46,003 nt of DNA from an uncultured Bacilli bacterium (GTDB lineage Bacteria; Bacillota_I; Bacilli_A; RF39; UBA660), in NCBI GenBank assembly GCA_934131175.1, contig CAKOZD010000012.1:1-46003 (forward strand), given 5' to 3'. Made by a program: the position numbers and the translations under genes. Shown here piece after piece: positions 27,266 to 34,959 of the stretch. The first letter of the stretch is position 1. Each line of letters starts with the position of its first letter. The notes under the pieces were generated by a model. That model saw nothing but the letters and a program-made list of their open reading frames with translations, was not told where the DNA came from and ran no database searches.

Positions 27266-27707
27266 TATTTGTTTTGTGTGTTTAGGAAATATTTGTCGTA
27301 GTCCTATGGCTGAGTTTATTATGAAAGATAAAGTAAAAAAACTTGGCCTTGAAAAATATTTTTATATCACATCACGTGCTACTTCATATGAAGAAGAGGG
27401 TAATGATATATATCCACCTGCAAAAGAGATGCTTAATAAGATGGGTATTAGTTATGATAGACATTTTTCTAAAAGATTAGAAAGTAGTGATTATGATAAG
27501 TTTGATTATTTTATATGTATGGAAGATGCTAATACAAGAAATATTAAATATATTTTTGAAGATAGAGATAAAAAAGTATTTAAATTACTTGATAGAGATA
27601 TAAAAGATCCTTGGTATAGTGGTAATTTTTTAGATACTTATAATGATTTAGATGAAGGTATTGATAAATTAATTAATGAGTTAATGGAGAAGTATTATGG
27701 AAAATAA
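27258..27707 (+). CDS. Low-molecular-weight protein-tyrosine phosphatase
   Basis: ATG start inside the addA end (8-base overlap) behind GAGAGG. The product has 149 residues, the usual length. The P-loop CLGNICRS has the catalytic C8-x5-R14, and the general-acid Asp lies in the DPWYSGNF loop at about 116. The family dephosphorylates Tyr-phosphoproteins, often capsule tyrosine kinases (Wzb/YwlE-like). With Ile rather than Thr after the Asn it resembles the YwlE-type (CxGNxCRS) only in general, so arginine-phosphatase activity cannot be claimed. Linkage to addBA is probably operonic rather than functional. Confidence 0.93.
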   Translation: MINICFVCLGNICRSPMAEFIMKDKVKKLGLEKYFYITSRATSYEEEGNDIYPPAKEMLNKMGISYDRHFSKRLESSDYDKFDYFICMEDANTRNIKYIFEDRDKKVFKLLDRDIKDPWYSGNFLDTYNDLDEGIDKLINELMEKYYGK

Positions 27708-28353
27708 TTTAGTGTTTGATTGTGTTATATATGATGAGTATAAAGATTTACTTAAAAAGAAGGTCTATGAACCTATTATTTTAAGAATAATGAATGAGTC
27801 TTCAATTATTTTTAAAAGTAAATATAAGTATATTGAGAATCAAGCTCATAATGAGAGTGATTTTGTTTCTCTTAATAATGTGTTTTATGATGCGAAAATA
27901 TTATTTTATGAAAGACAGTGTCAGGCACTGGCGATTAATAAAGATAATTTATATACGTTTATTAATGAATTACAAAAAGAGATTAATGAAATTTATGAAA
28001 TAATAAAGAGTGGAGAAATAATCAGACTTAGGGATTCTATATTTTATAGAGAAATGGTATCTAGAATTAGTAAGGCTAATATGTCTGAAAATATAATATT
28101 GTTTATACCATTTGCGTGTACTTTAGAAATTAGTGATGATTTAGAACTTTTATTAAAAGCAGATATTTTTACATATTTATTTAAAGTTATTTTAGAATAT
28201 GAAAAAGATATTATTAAGAATAATAATATTTATATAATTTATCCTAATCTTGAAAATTACATTATAATTAAAGATTTAACTCATGATAGATTAGAATTTA
28301 TTATGGATGATGTTTTTTCTAGGTATATTAAATTTAATATTAAAAATAGATAA
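27697..28353 (+). CDS. Hypothetical protein, last gene of the addBA unit
   Basis: ATG overlaps the phosphatase gene by 11 bases with GGAG upstream, which supports coupling. The product has 218 residues, with no signal sequence or membrane helix. The pattern suggests an alpha/beta protein with a long helix at about 90-120 and a hydrophobic strand-rich second half (I-L-F-I-P-F-A-C-T, I-Y-I-I-Y-P-N). I recognise no family or catalytic motif. Composition matches its neighbours. Confidence 0.7.
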   Translation: MENNLVFDCVIYDEYKDLLKKKVYEPIILRIMNESSIIFKSKYKYIENQAHNESDFVSLNNVFYDAKILFYERQCQALAINKDNLYTFINELQKEINEIYEIIKSGEIIRLRDSIFYREMVSRISKANMSENIILFIPFACTLEISDDLELLLKADIFTYLFKVILEYEKDIIKNNNIYIIYPNLENYIIIKDLTHDRLEFIMDDVFSRYIKFNIKNR

Positions 28354-28365
28354 TAAGTATTTTAT

Positions 28366-28394
28366 TTGTAATTTTTTATAATTTATGGTATTAT
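28366..28394 (+). promoter_or_regulatory. Promoter of the VbhA-Fic module
   Basis: TTGTAA at 28366-28371, a 17-base spacer and TATTAT at 28389-28394, 26 bases before the antitoxin ATG. Confidence 0.6.
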
Positions 28395-28420
28395 TATAAG
28401 CCAAATGGAGGTGGAGTGTT

Positions 28421-28645
28421 ATGGAAGAAAGGTTAGAAGAAGCTGTTAATTATGCGAATGGTAGTAATTCTTTAGAAGATAATAGATTAACACCTGATGA
28501 GTTAGAACAATTAATTGAAGATATTAAGAGTGGTAAGAATGATGAGAGTTTTTTATATGCGGTTGTTAAAATGATTAGAAAAAAAGAACATAGAGAAGAT
28601 GAATTTGAAGAAACTGAGGTAAAAGTTTATGGGAAGAATAGATAA
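28421..28645 (+). CDS. VbhA-like Fic inhibitor (class I antitoxin)
   Basis: ATG start behind GGAGGTGG. The product has 74 residues and is acidic and helical. Residues 15-19 (SNSLE) fit the S/T-x-x-x-E inhibitory helix motif, followed by LTPDELEQLIEDIKSGK, the arrangement seen in VbhA-type antitoxins where the Glu points into the Fic ATP pocket and blocks AMP transfer. It precedes and overlaps the Fic gene by 17 bases, exactly as class I antitoxin-toxin pairs are organised. The match is by pattern, since no search could be run. Confidence 0.8.
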   Translation: MEERLEEAVNYANGSNSLEDNRLTPDELEQLIEDIKSGKNDESFLYAVVKMIRKKEHREDEFEETEVKVYGKNR

Positions 28646-29276
28646 AGACTTGCTTAATTATCATTCTAAATATTCAAAAGATGGCGTTTTAATTAATAAA
28701 CTTGAAATAGAAAATGAAGAAGAGTTAAATAAAGCTGAAAGACTTATTACTAGTTATAAATTATCTAAAATGTATTTAAGAGATGAAGAAATTTCTTTTG
28801 ATGTGCCATATTATTTAAATATTCATAAAGAATTATTTGGAGATATTTATCCTTTTGCTGGTGAAATTAGAAATGAAGTAATTGCGAAGAGAATACCTTT
28901 TTGTCTACCTCAAAATATATATCCTTTTCTTGAAGATACTTTAAATAGAGCAAAGAAGAAAGCAGAAAATATTAATTCTTATGATGAGTTATTAAGAGTT
29001 GTTGTTGAAATATATTCTGATTTAGATATTACACATCCATTTCGTGAAGGTAATGGAAGATGCGAGAGAGAATTTATTAGAAGATATATTGATTATATTT
29101 GTAAGAAAAATAATTTAGATCCATGTTTTTTAAATTATTCTTTAATTGAAGATAAAGATAAATATATTGATGCAGTTGTAAAAGCAGATGCAACTTTAGA
29201 TTATACTGATTTATATGTTTTATTTCAGTCAATTCTTGAGAAGAAAAATGTAGTTAAAAAATCAAATAATAAATAA
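28629..29276 (+). CDS. Fic-domain AMP-transferase (toxin of a VbhA/VbhT-like pair)
   Basis: ATG start behind GAGGT, overlapping the antitoxin. The product has 215 residues. The Fic motif HPFREGNGRCER (136-147) is complete, with catalytic His136, the anion-binding GNGR and the second Arg147. The beta-hairpin flap is recognisable (RNEVIAKRIPFCLP, about 81-94), and FAGEIR precedes it. Such enzymes transfer AMP from ATP to a target Tyr/Ser/Thr; VbhT-like toxins modify DNA gyrase and topoisomerase IV. No N-terminal or C-terminal inhibitory helix of its own is seen, consistent with inhibition in trans by the upstream protein. The target here is inferred, not shown. Confidence 0.92.
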   Translation: MGRIDKDLLNYHSKYSKDGVLINKLEIENEEELNKAERLITSYKLSKMYLRDEEISFDVPYYLNIHKELFGDIYPFAGEIRNEVIAKRIPFCLPQNIYPFLEDTLNRAKKKAENINSYDELLRVVVEIYSDLDITHPFREGNGRCEREFIRRYIDYICKKNNLDPCFLNYSLIEDKDKYIDAVVKADATLDYTDLYVLFQSILEKKNVVKKSNNK

Positions 29277-29286
29277 TGAAAAATAG

Positions 29287-29337
29287 GTAATTATCAAATG
29301 ATTTATGTAAATCAGTTAGTGGTAATTACTTTTTTAT
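29287..29337 (+). terminator. Terminator after the Fic gene
   Basis: A composite hairpin: GTAATTA with TAATTAC outside and TGATTT/AAATCA inside, followed by TTTTTTA. The stem is interrupted, so strength is uncertain. Confidence 0.6.
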
Positions 29338-29357
29338 TATTTTATGAAAAAAGTGAT

Positions 29358-29384
29358 AAAAAAAGAAATGATAATTATCATTTC
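29358..29384 (-). terminator. Terminator of the minus-strand KPIIYLYP gene
   Basis: A perfect 20-base inverted repeat, GAAATGATAATTATCATTTC, at 29365-29384. On the minus strand it is followed by seven T's. It lies 8 bases after the stop at 29392. Confidence 0.88.
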
Positions 29385-29391
29385 ATAAGTT

Positions 29392-30516
29392 CTATTTTAT
29401 TTCAGTCCCTCCCCATTCAACAGCAGTATAGCCTGTTCTAATTGGAGTTTTTAGTTGTTGTTCTTGAACTTTAATAGGACTATCTAGTTTTTTAAATGTC
29501 ATTAAAACTCTAATAATAGTGTCAGGATTAGGGTTTATTTCTAATGTCATATTTTCATTTATTTCATCTTGGGTTGCGAATCTTATGTAATTGTATTTAT
29601 TACTTTCTAGTTTTGGTAACCAATAGATAATGAATTCCTCAGTTTCTTTTTCTGATAGACCTAATACAGCAAGTTTTTCTTCTAAAAATTCAATTGTATC
29701 TTTTCCTTTTATTACAAAACCATCTTTTTCAACTTTAAAATCTTTTGTATTATTACATTCATAATATAGTGAGTATAAATTTCTTCCAGTTGATAAGTCT
29801 TGTAAATTACCATCTGGGTGAGCTAATACATGCCATTTATCTTTATATTTTGGATAAGAATAAGTTATATTTTCTTCTTTCAAGAGACTTACAGATATTT
29901 CTGTTTCTTTTGTTGGATATAGATATATTATGGGTTTATCAGAAACAGTGATTTCTGATTTATGTGATAGATTATATATTTCTAATGCTGTATTGCATTC
30001 TCTATAATCTATTTTTGTACCTACAGGCATATTAGTAGGAATTGCGATAAAATATCCATTATCGTCTGGTAATATGGCAAGTTCTTCTTTTCCGTATAGT
30101 ATAATTTTATTACTTTTTTCTACATAATCTATTAATTCTAAATTATTCTTTGTATAATTATTGGCATTAGCAATTATTAAATAGTTGCTTTTTTTATTTG
30201 TATAATTTGGTTTTATTTTATTTTTAACTGTAGAATTTACCATATCTATAGTTTTTAAATATTTTGAGTATGAAACAACTTCCATAATAGAAAAGTTTGT
30301 TTCTTTTTTTATGTTAAGATTTTCTTGTTGATGTTTTCCATTCCATACTTTTTTGTTTAATCTTAGATAATATGTTTTTCCTTTAATAGATATCTTTTGA
30401 TAATTTTTAAAATTTACTACAGCAATTATGGATATTATAATTAATAATATAAAAAATAATATAATTGTTTTTTTTGAACCGGATTTTGTTTTCTTTTTTT
30501 CTTTTTTGATTTTCAT
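29392..30516 (-). CDS. Membrane-anchored uncharacterised protein with KPIIYLYP and EWGG motifs
   Basis: ATG start behind AAGGAGT. The product has 374 residues: a very basic N-terminus, one membrane helix (about 18-37), then an extracellular region. The C-terminal half (about 190-374) matches a conserved but unnamed family that I know by motifs: KPIIYLYP near its start, then a Y-P-x-Y-x-x-x-W-x-V-x-A-x-P-D-G segment, a Leu-rich helix with F-L-E-E-K-L-A-V-L-G-L, F-I-I-Y-W-L-P, N-P-N-P-D-T-I-I-R-V-L-M, and the terminal AVEWGG. The family is found in many bacteria and archaea without assigned function. I infer an extracytoplasmic domain. It may share a transcript with pyrH, but a strong terminator lies between them. 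Confidence 0.8.
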   Translation of the reverse strand: MKIKKEKKKTKSGSKKTIILFFILLIIISIIAVVNFKNYQKISIKGKTYYLRLNKKVWNGKHQQENLNIKKETNFSIMEVVSYSKYLKTIDMVNSTVKNKIKPNYTNKKSNYLIIANANNYTKNNLELIDYVEKSNKIILYGKEELAILPDDNGYFIAIPTNMPVGTKIDYRECNTALEIYNLSHKSEITVSDKPIIYLYPTKETEISVSLLKEENITYSYPKYKDKWHVLAHPDGNLQDLSTGRNLYSLYYECNNTKDFKVEKDGFVIKGKDTIEFLEEKLAVLGLSEKETEEFIIYWLPKLESNKYNYIRFATQDEINENMTLEINPNPDTIIRVLMTFKKLDSPIKVQEQQLKTPIRTGYTAVEWGGTEIK

Positions 30517-30563
30517 AATCCAACACTCCTTATTTTTATTTTATTATAACATATAATTTTATA

Positions 30564-30610
30564 TAAAAATGCATATAAAGTAATTCTTTATATGCATTAA
30601 ATTTTTTTTT
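30564..30610 (-). terminator. Terminator of pyrH (bidirectional)
   Basis: A 13-bp stem (AATGCATATAAAG at 30568-30580, CTTTATATGCATT at 30586-30598) with a 5-base loop. A run of A's lies on its left flank (U's on the minus transcript) and T's on the right. Confidence 0.88.
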
Positions 30611-30613
30611 TAA

Positions 30614-31312
30614 TTAATTTACTATTGTACCAATATTATTTTCTGTAACGACTTTTTTTAGATTTCCTTTTTCTTCAATATTAAATACTACTATTGGAAT
30701 ATTTTCTTCCATACAAAGACTAATAGCAGTTGAATCCATTACATTTAGTTTTTTATTTAATACATCAATGTATGTGATTTTGTCAAACTTAACTGCATCA
30801 TCATATTTTTTAGGATCTTTGTCATAGACTCCATTTACTTTTGTTGCTTTTATTAAAACATCTGCTTTTATTTCTGCTGCTCTTAGAGCACTTGCGGTGT
30901 CTGTTGAGAAGAATGGACTTCCTGTACCACAACCAAATATTACAACTCTTCCTTTTTCAAGATGTCTGATGGCTCTATCTTTTATGTAAAACTCAGCGAT
31001 TTGTCGCATTTCAACACCAGTTTGAACACGAACGTCAACATTTAATTGTTTAAAGGCATCGCCAAGAGCAAGGGCATTCATTACTGTTCCCATCATTCCT
31101 ATATAATCAGATGTTGCTCGGTCCATATATTCATTTGATTTTCCACGCCAGAAGTTACCACCGCCAACAACAATTCCTATTTCATAACCTAAGTCTGTAC
31201 ACTCTTTTATTTCATTAGCAAGTTCAAGAGTTTTATCAAAATCAATTCCATGATGTTTTTCTCCTGCTAGTACTTCACCACTTAACTTTAGTAGTATTCT
31301 TTTATATTTCAA
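30614..31312 (-). CDS. pyrH: UMP kinase
   Basis: TTG start at 31312 with GGAGATGAT upstream; no in-frame ATG fits the conserved N-terminus. The product has 232 residues (the family is 235-245). Amino-acid kinase fold motifs: KRILLKLSGEVLAG (phosphate loop), VVGGGNFWRG, TADYIGMMGT-like (TSDYIGMMGTVMNAL), GCGTGSPFFSTDTAS and KATKVNGVYDKDP. It phosphorylates UMP to UDP in pyrimidine nucleotide synthesis and is usually regulated by GTP and UTP. It normally sits between tsf and frr; here it stands alone on the minus strand. Confidence 0.96.
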   Translation of the reverse strand: MKYKRILLKLSGEVLAGEKHHGIDFDKTLELANEIKECTDLGYEIGIVVGGGNFWRGKSNEYMDRATSDYIGMMGTVMNALALGDAFKQLNVDVRVQTGVEMRQIAEFYIKDRAIRHLEKGRVVIFGCGTGSPFFSTDTASALRAAEIKADVLIKATKVNGVYDKDPKKYDDAVKFDKITYIDVLNKKLNVMDSTAISLCMEENIPIVVFNIEEKGNLKKVVTENNIGTIVN

Positions 31313-31425
31313 AAAATATCATCTCCTTTATTTTTTAGTTTATCATAATTATTATTTTTTTACTATTTATATGAATTCATTAATTCAACTTTTTTAATTT
31401 TTATATAATATATTGAGGAGATTGT

Positions 31426-33291
31426 ATGAAAATTATTAATGATACTACTGTTGTTGTCTATACTAGCGATGAGTTAAAAAGTGCTATAGAAGGAAATAAT
31501 TTATATACAACAGTATATTTTGGAAGTGATATTACATTAAAAAATGGTATTAGTATACCTAGTAGTAAAACTAATTTAATAATAGATGGTACATATGAGG
31601 GAATAACTTACAAATATGTTGATATTAAAAGTACTGGTACAAGTGATACTATTAGAGTTAGTTCTTCTAATACTAAATCTGTTATAGTTAGAGGCTTAGA
31701 TATAACTGGATATAATTATTATGGAGTTATTTATGTTCCTGATAGTAGTACTTATAAAGATGTTTCTATCTCTTATGAAAATATTAATTATATAGGTACA
31801 CAAATAGGGTTTAATCCTTATGGATTAACTAGGTTTATTGATTCAAATATTACAATTCAAGATAGTTATTCTGTTGGAAATGAAGTTTGTGAATGTAATA
31901 GAGTAGAAATTGGTGGTAAAACTATAATTATTCATAATTCAACTTCTAATTCTGCTTTTTGGTTTAGAAATAGTAATCCTTATTTAAAGATACTTGAAGG
32001 AGCAGATGTTAGTTTTGCTAGTGCTAGAAGAGAGTTAATTTATGGAGTAAACAATTTATCTTTTTCTATTTTAAATGGAGCAAAGTTTAGTGTTACTAGT
32101 TATAATGGTATGGCTTATGGTACTTTTGGAACTAGTACTACTTTAATTTCTAAAAAGGCATCGTTTAGTCTTAAACAAACAAATTATAGTGGAAGTTATG
32201 CTACATGGTATAGTTATGGCTCTATTACTTTAGAAGAAGATTCATCTCTTGATATAATTAATAATTATTCAAATATTACTACTTCTAATTATAATATTTA
32301 TTTCGCATCAGCAAATGCATCATTTATATTAAACAATCCAAAAAGAGTAGTTTTATATAATACTTTAGCAAATATTATTTATTGTAGTAGTACAATTCCT
32401 TTTAATTTTAATTTTTCAAGAATTAATTTATTTTCTAATAGTATTTTAATAGATAGTAATATTAGTAAAAGTACTTTACCAACTTATTCTTGGTATAAGA
32501 GTAGTGGTAAATCTTTAGTTAGTGGTACATTTAATTCTACATCATCAGTTATTAGTAGTGATAATTTTACGGATAGTGAGAAAAGTGAGTTGCCTAGTCT
32601 TACAAATTTTATTTTTTCTAATAAAAAAATATTTTCTATTGGGGAGTTTTTACTTAGTGTTTCTTCTGTTACAGATACGGATACTAGTATATCTTTATAT
32701 ACACTACCATTATCTTCTATTTTAATTGAGTATGATAATTATGAAGAAGTAATTTTTAGTGATGAGTCTGGTTATGCAGTTTATTCTTTTACAAATACCT
32801 TACCGATAGGAGCTAATATATTATTTAATGTAAAAGAGTATAATGAAGTTTTATATCATACTAAGAAAATACAGGTTGTATATAGTGGAGAGTTGGTACT
32901 TGATAGTGCTTCTTCAACTGTTAAATTTCTACTTAATCCAATAAGTTTAAATCCTATTATTTGTCCAAGATATGAAGAACTTAGTGTTACTGTTATTGAT
33001 TCTCGAGTTCATAGTACAGAATGGAAGCTTTATGCAAGACTTGATCATGAACTTGAATCTATAAATGGCGATACTTTGATTGATTCATTAGTTTTTATTG
33101 ATGATGCTAAAAATATAAATGTATTATCAAGGGATGAAACACTCATATATACTGGAAGTAGCAATGATGGAAGTATTAAAACTACTAAAGTTAATTTTTT
33201 AGAAAATGAGGGGATTTTACTACAAATAAAAGATTATTTAATTAATAATACTTTGTATGAAGCAAATATTATATGGTCTATCGAAGAATAA
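31426..33291 (+). CDS. Pectate-lyase-like beta-helix protein with a WxL-like C-terminal domain, no signal peptide
   Basis: ATG start behind GAGGAG. The product has 621 residues. Residues 1-330 have a repeating N/S-rich strand pattern of a right-handed beta-helix resembling the pectate-lyase-like adhesive domain of Firmicute surface proteins (T-S-D-E-L-K-S-A-I near the start is typical). About 420-500 is a small beta domain. About 515-621 (S-V-T-V-I-D-S-R then W-K-L-Y-A, ending E-A-N-I-I-W-S-I) resembles a WxL peptidoglycan-binding domain; this part is my inference. Unusually there is no Sec signal, no membrane helix and no sorting motif, so either secretion is non-classical or the protein is intracellular until release. 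No catalytic residues are recognised. Confidence 0.78.
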   Translation: MKIINDTTVVVYTSDELKSAIEGNNLYTTVYFGSDITLKNGISIPSSKTNLIIDGTYEGITYKYVDIKSTGTSDTIRVSSSNTKSVIVRGLDITGYNYYGVIYVPDSSTYKDVSISYENINYIGTQIGFNPYGLTRFIDSNITIQDSYSVGNEVCECNRVEIGGKTIIIHNSTSNSAFWFRNSNPYLKILEGADVSFASARRELIYGVNNLSFSILNGAKFSVTSYNGMAYGTFGTSTTLISKKASFSLKQTNYSGSYATWYSYGSITLEEDSSLDIINNYSNITTSNYNIYFASANASFILNNPKRVVLYNTLANIIYCSSTIPFNFNFSRINLFSNSILIDSNISKSTLPTYSWYKSSGKSLVSGTFNSTSSVISSDNFTDSEKSELPSLTNFIFSNKKIFSIGEFLLSVSSVTDTDTSISLYTLPLSSILIEYDNYEEVIFSDESGYAVYSFTNTLPIGANILFNVKEYNEVLYHTKKIQVVYSGELVLDSASSTVKFLLNPISLNPIICPRYEELSVTVIDSRVHSTEWKLYARLDHELESINGDTLIDSLVFIDDAKNINVLSRDETLIYTGSSNDGSIKTTKVNFLENEGILLQIKDYLINNTLYEANIIWSIEE

Positions 33292-33323
33292 AAAAAGTAA
33301 ACTATTGATGTTTACTTTTTTTT
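33291..33323. terminator. Bidirectional rho-independent terminator
   Basis: AAAAAAGTAAAC (33291-33302) pairs with GTTTACTTTTTT (33310-33321) around a 7-base loop. It ends the beta-helix gene and, on the minus strand, begins exactly where the frameshifted extension of the DUF11-like gene would stop. Confidence 0.88.
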
Positions 33324-33463
33324 AACCTCTCCAAAAAGGAGTTTCACAGTCTAGGAAGATACCATAATTATTATTTTTTGTACTTATTACTTTACAATAG
33401 TTACTTTCTACAGTGATATTTTCTGATGTTACTATACAGTTTGTATTAATAGTAAATGCATTA
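33322..33463 (-). pseudogene. Out-of-frame 3' continuation of the DUF11-like gene
   Basis: On the minus strand, shifting the frame by one base in the A6 tract at 33470-33475 opens a frame that runs about 50 codons to a TAA at 33322-33324 directly beside the terminator. The peptide has protein-like composition (N-T-N-C-I-V-T-S-E-N, then Y-G-I-F-L-D-C-E-T-P-F-W-R-G) and no start codon of its own. This suggests the gene originally ended here. A sequencing error, a natural frameshift or length variation of the homopolymer could explain it. Confidence 0.5.
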
Positions 33464-33856
33464 TTATGCTTTTTTCGTAACTTGAAACGTAATTGTTTTT
33501 GATGATGTGGGTGCGATATCTTGAAGATTTACTTTTAATGTACCTGTTTGTTGGTCGTAACTATATTCTTCTGTAGTTGCTTTTACTGAGTCAATTGTTA
33601 TGCTGTCTTGTACAAGAACAACAAGAGATATGTCTATAATATCTGTTATTACAGGGGATGTGTAACTTTCTGTTGCTTGGTTATTAAGTGTAATTGTATA
33701 AGTTAGTACGCCATCTGCCCAAACAGTTTTATCAGCAGTTTTTGTAATTGTTAATCCACTTATCATTGTTACTACTGATGCAAGAGATGTTATTTCTGTT
33801 GGAATGTTATTGTAGTTACCTAGAGCAGATACGGTATTTCTTAATTCATTTTCCAT
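33464..33856 (-). CDS. DUF11-like (TIGR01451 repeat) protein, possibly truncated by frameshift
   Basis: ATG start behind AGGAGGC. The product has 130 residues. About 50-128 form a DUF11-type beta sandwich: L-T-I-T-K-T-A-D-K-T-V-W-A-D-G, L-T-Y-T-I-T-L-N-N-Q-A, V-I-T-D-I-I-D and the terminal T-I-T-F-Q-V-T strand. The N-terminus is helical (E-L-R-N-T-V-S-A-L-G-N) with no signal peptide. The open frame stops 142 bases before the terminator, while a neighbouring frame continues to it. Proteins of this type are usually surface or spore associated, but localisation here is unclear. It converges on the signal-less beta-helix gene. Confidence 0.75.
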   Translation of the reverse strand: MENELRNTVSALGNYNNIPTEITSLASVVTMISGLTITKTADKTVWADGVLTYTITLNNQATESYTSPVITDIIDISLVVLVQDSITIDSVKATTEEYSYDQQTGTLKVNLQDIAPTSSKTITFQVTKKA

Positions 33857-33996
33857 AAATTGCCTCCTAAGTTATATTATGTTTTTAGTAATCTTTTTTA
33901 TATTTTATTTGACTAGTTTGGACATGTTTCTTGTAGTTTTTATTGAAATAATTGTGTTTTTATGTTATACTATGCAAGCAAAGAGGGGGAAGTGTT

Positions 33997-34959
33997 ATGT
34001 TATTTAGTACGATTGACTTTAATGATACTGTAACAAAGATAACAAGTACAATTGATGCTAATTGTGCAAGAGCTAGTGTTACAAGAAGAGAAATTGATAA
34101 ATTAAAACAACAAAATATTAATAATGGTGAAGAGAGAAAATTAGAAATTTTTGAGACTGATGAAATAGTTGAAGAAAAGGAATCTGTTGATGAAGAATTT
34201 GAAGATGAAATAGATTTCTATTTAAATGATTATTTATATATAAATGATAATTTTACAATGGATGGATTAATAAAAATACTTCCAAGTAAAAATAATTATC
34301 GTTTTAATGATATTATTATGAGACTTTATGCTGAATCTTTAAAAGCAATGAATGAATATAGAATTCTTTCTAAAGACGAGAGTAATAGTAAGGAAGATCT
34401 AGATGTAATTGTTAAGGCACTTGTTTCAGAAAAAAGAAAAATGTCTTATTTGTTAGAGATTATTAATCATAAGGATGAGATTAAAGAAAAAGACAATAAG
34501 AATAAATTGTTCCTTATTCCAAATAGTACTGGAAGTGTAAAAATATTAGATGATCTAAGAAGTGAGGATGCTTCATTTTATCCTGCATTTCTTGAACTTA
34601 TAAATTCTATTGAAGATGGAAGTTTTAAAAATGTTAAAAGATTTAAAAATAATAATGATTTAATTGGTGTATGTGAGGTTAAAGGATACCAAGTTCGTGT
34701 TGTTTTTGTAAGAATTGATAAAGATACATATGGTTTAATTACTGCACTTGTAAAGAAACAAGATAATGACAAAAACTATAGAAATTTTTTAAGAAATAGA
34801 ATATCTGAATATAGAAAAGTTTGCCCTAATTTAAAAAATTATATTAGTGATGAGAAAATTATGGAAGAAAATAGTGATAATTTAGCAGAACTATATAATA
34901 TTTTAGGTGTTACTAAAGAAAATGGAATAGAGAAGAAAAAGGGTGGTAAAAATGACTAG
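33997..34959 (+). CDS. Uncharacterised protein with a RelE/HigB-like C-terminal domain
   Basis: I chose ATG 33997, 8 bases after AGAGGGGGA; an upstream in-frame ATG at 33952 would lie before the ribosome site. The product has 320 residues. The N-terminal half is acidic and helical, with a Glu-rich stretch at about 45-75. About 185-285 follows the RelE/Gp49/HigB toxin-fold pattern: F-L-E-L-I-N-S-I-E-D-G-S-F-K-N-V-K-R, then Y-Q-V-R-V-V-F-V-R-I, L-I-T-A-L-V-K-K-Q and a final helix R-N-R-I-S-E-Y-R. The stop overlaps the next start by 8 bases, so the pair forms an operon. Function is unknown; the toxin-fold assignment is inference. Confidence 0.7.
   Translation: MLFSTIDFNDTVTKITSTIDANCARASVTRREIDKLKQQNINNGEERKLEIFETDEIVEEKESVDEEFEDEIDFYLNDYLYINDNFTMDGLIKILPSKNNYRFNDIIMRLYAESLKAMNEYRILSKDESNSKEDLDVIVKALVSEKRKMSYLLEIINHKDEIKEKDNKNKLFLIPNSTGSVKILDDLRSEDASFYPAFLELINSIEDGSFKNVKRFKNNNDLIGVCEVKGYQVRVVFVRIDKDTYGLITALVKKQDNDKNYRNFLRNRISEYRKVCPNLKNYISDEKIMEENSDNLAELYNILGVTKENGIEKKKGGKND

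Noticed and set aside
28629..29276. Reading the Fic protein as a Doc toxin or Fido-type phosphocholine transferase
   Set aside because: The motif HPFREGNGR is the canonical AMP-transferase form; Doc has HxFxxANKR-type changes and AnkX-like enzymes have large extra domains.
33464..33480. Programmed -1 ribosomal frameshift at the A6-G tract of the DUF11-like gene
   Set aside because: The heptamer is not in the required codon phase, and a -1 shift leads quickly to a stop; joining the downstream frame needs +1 (or loss of one A).
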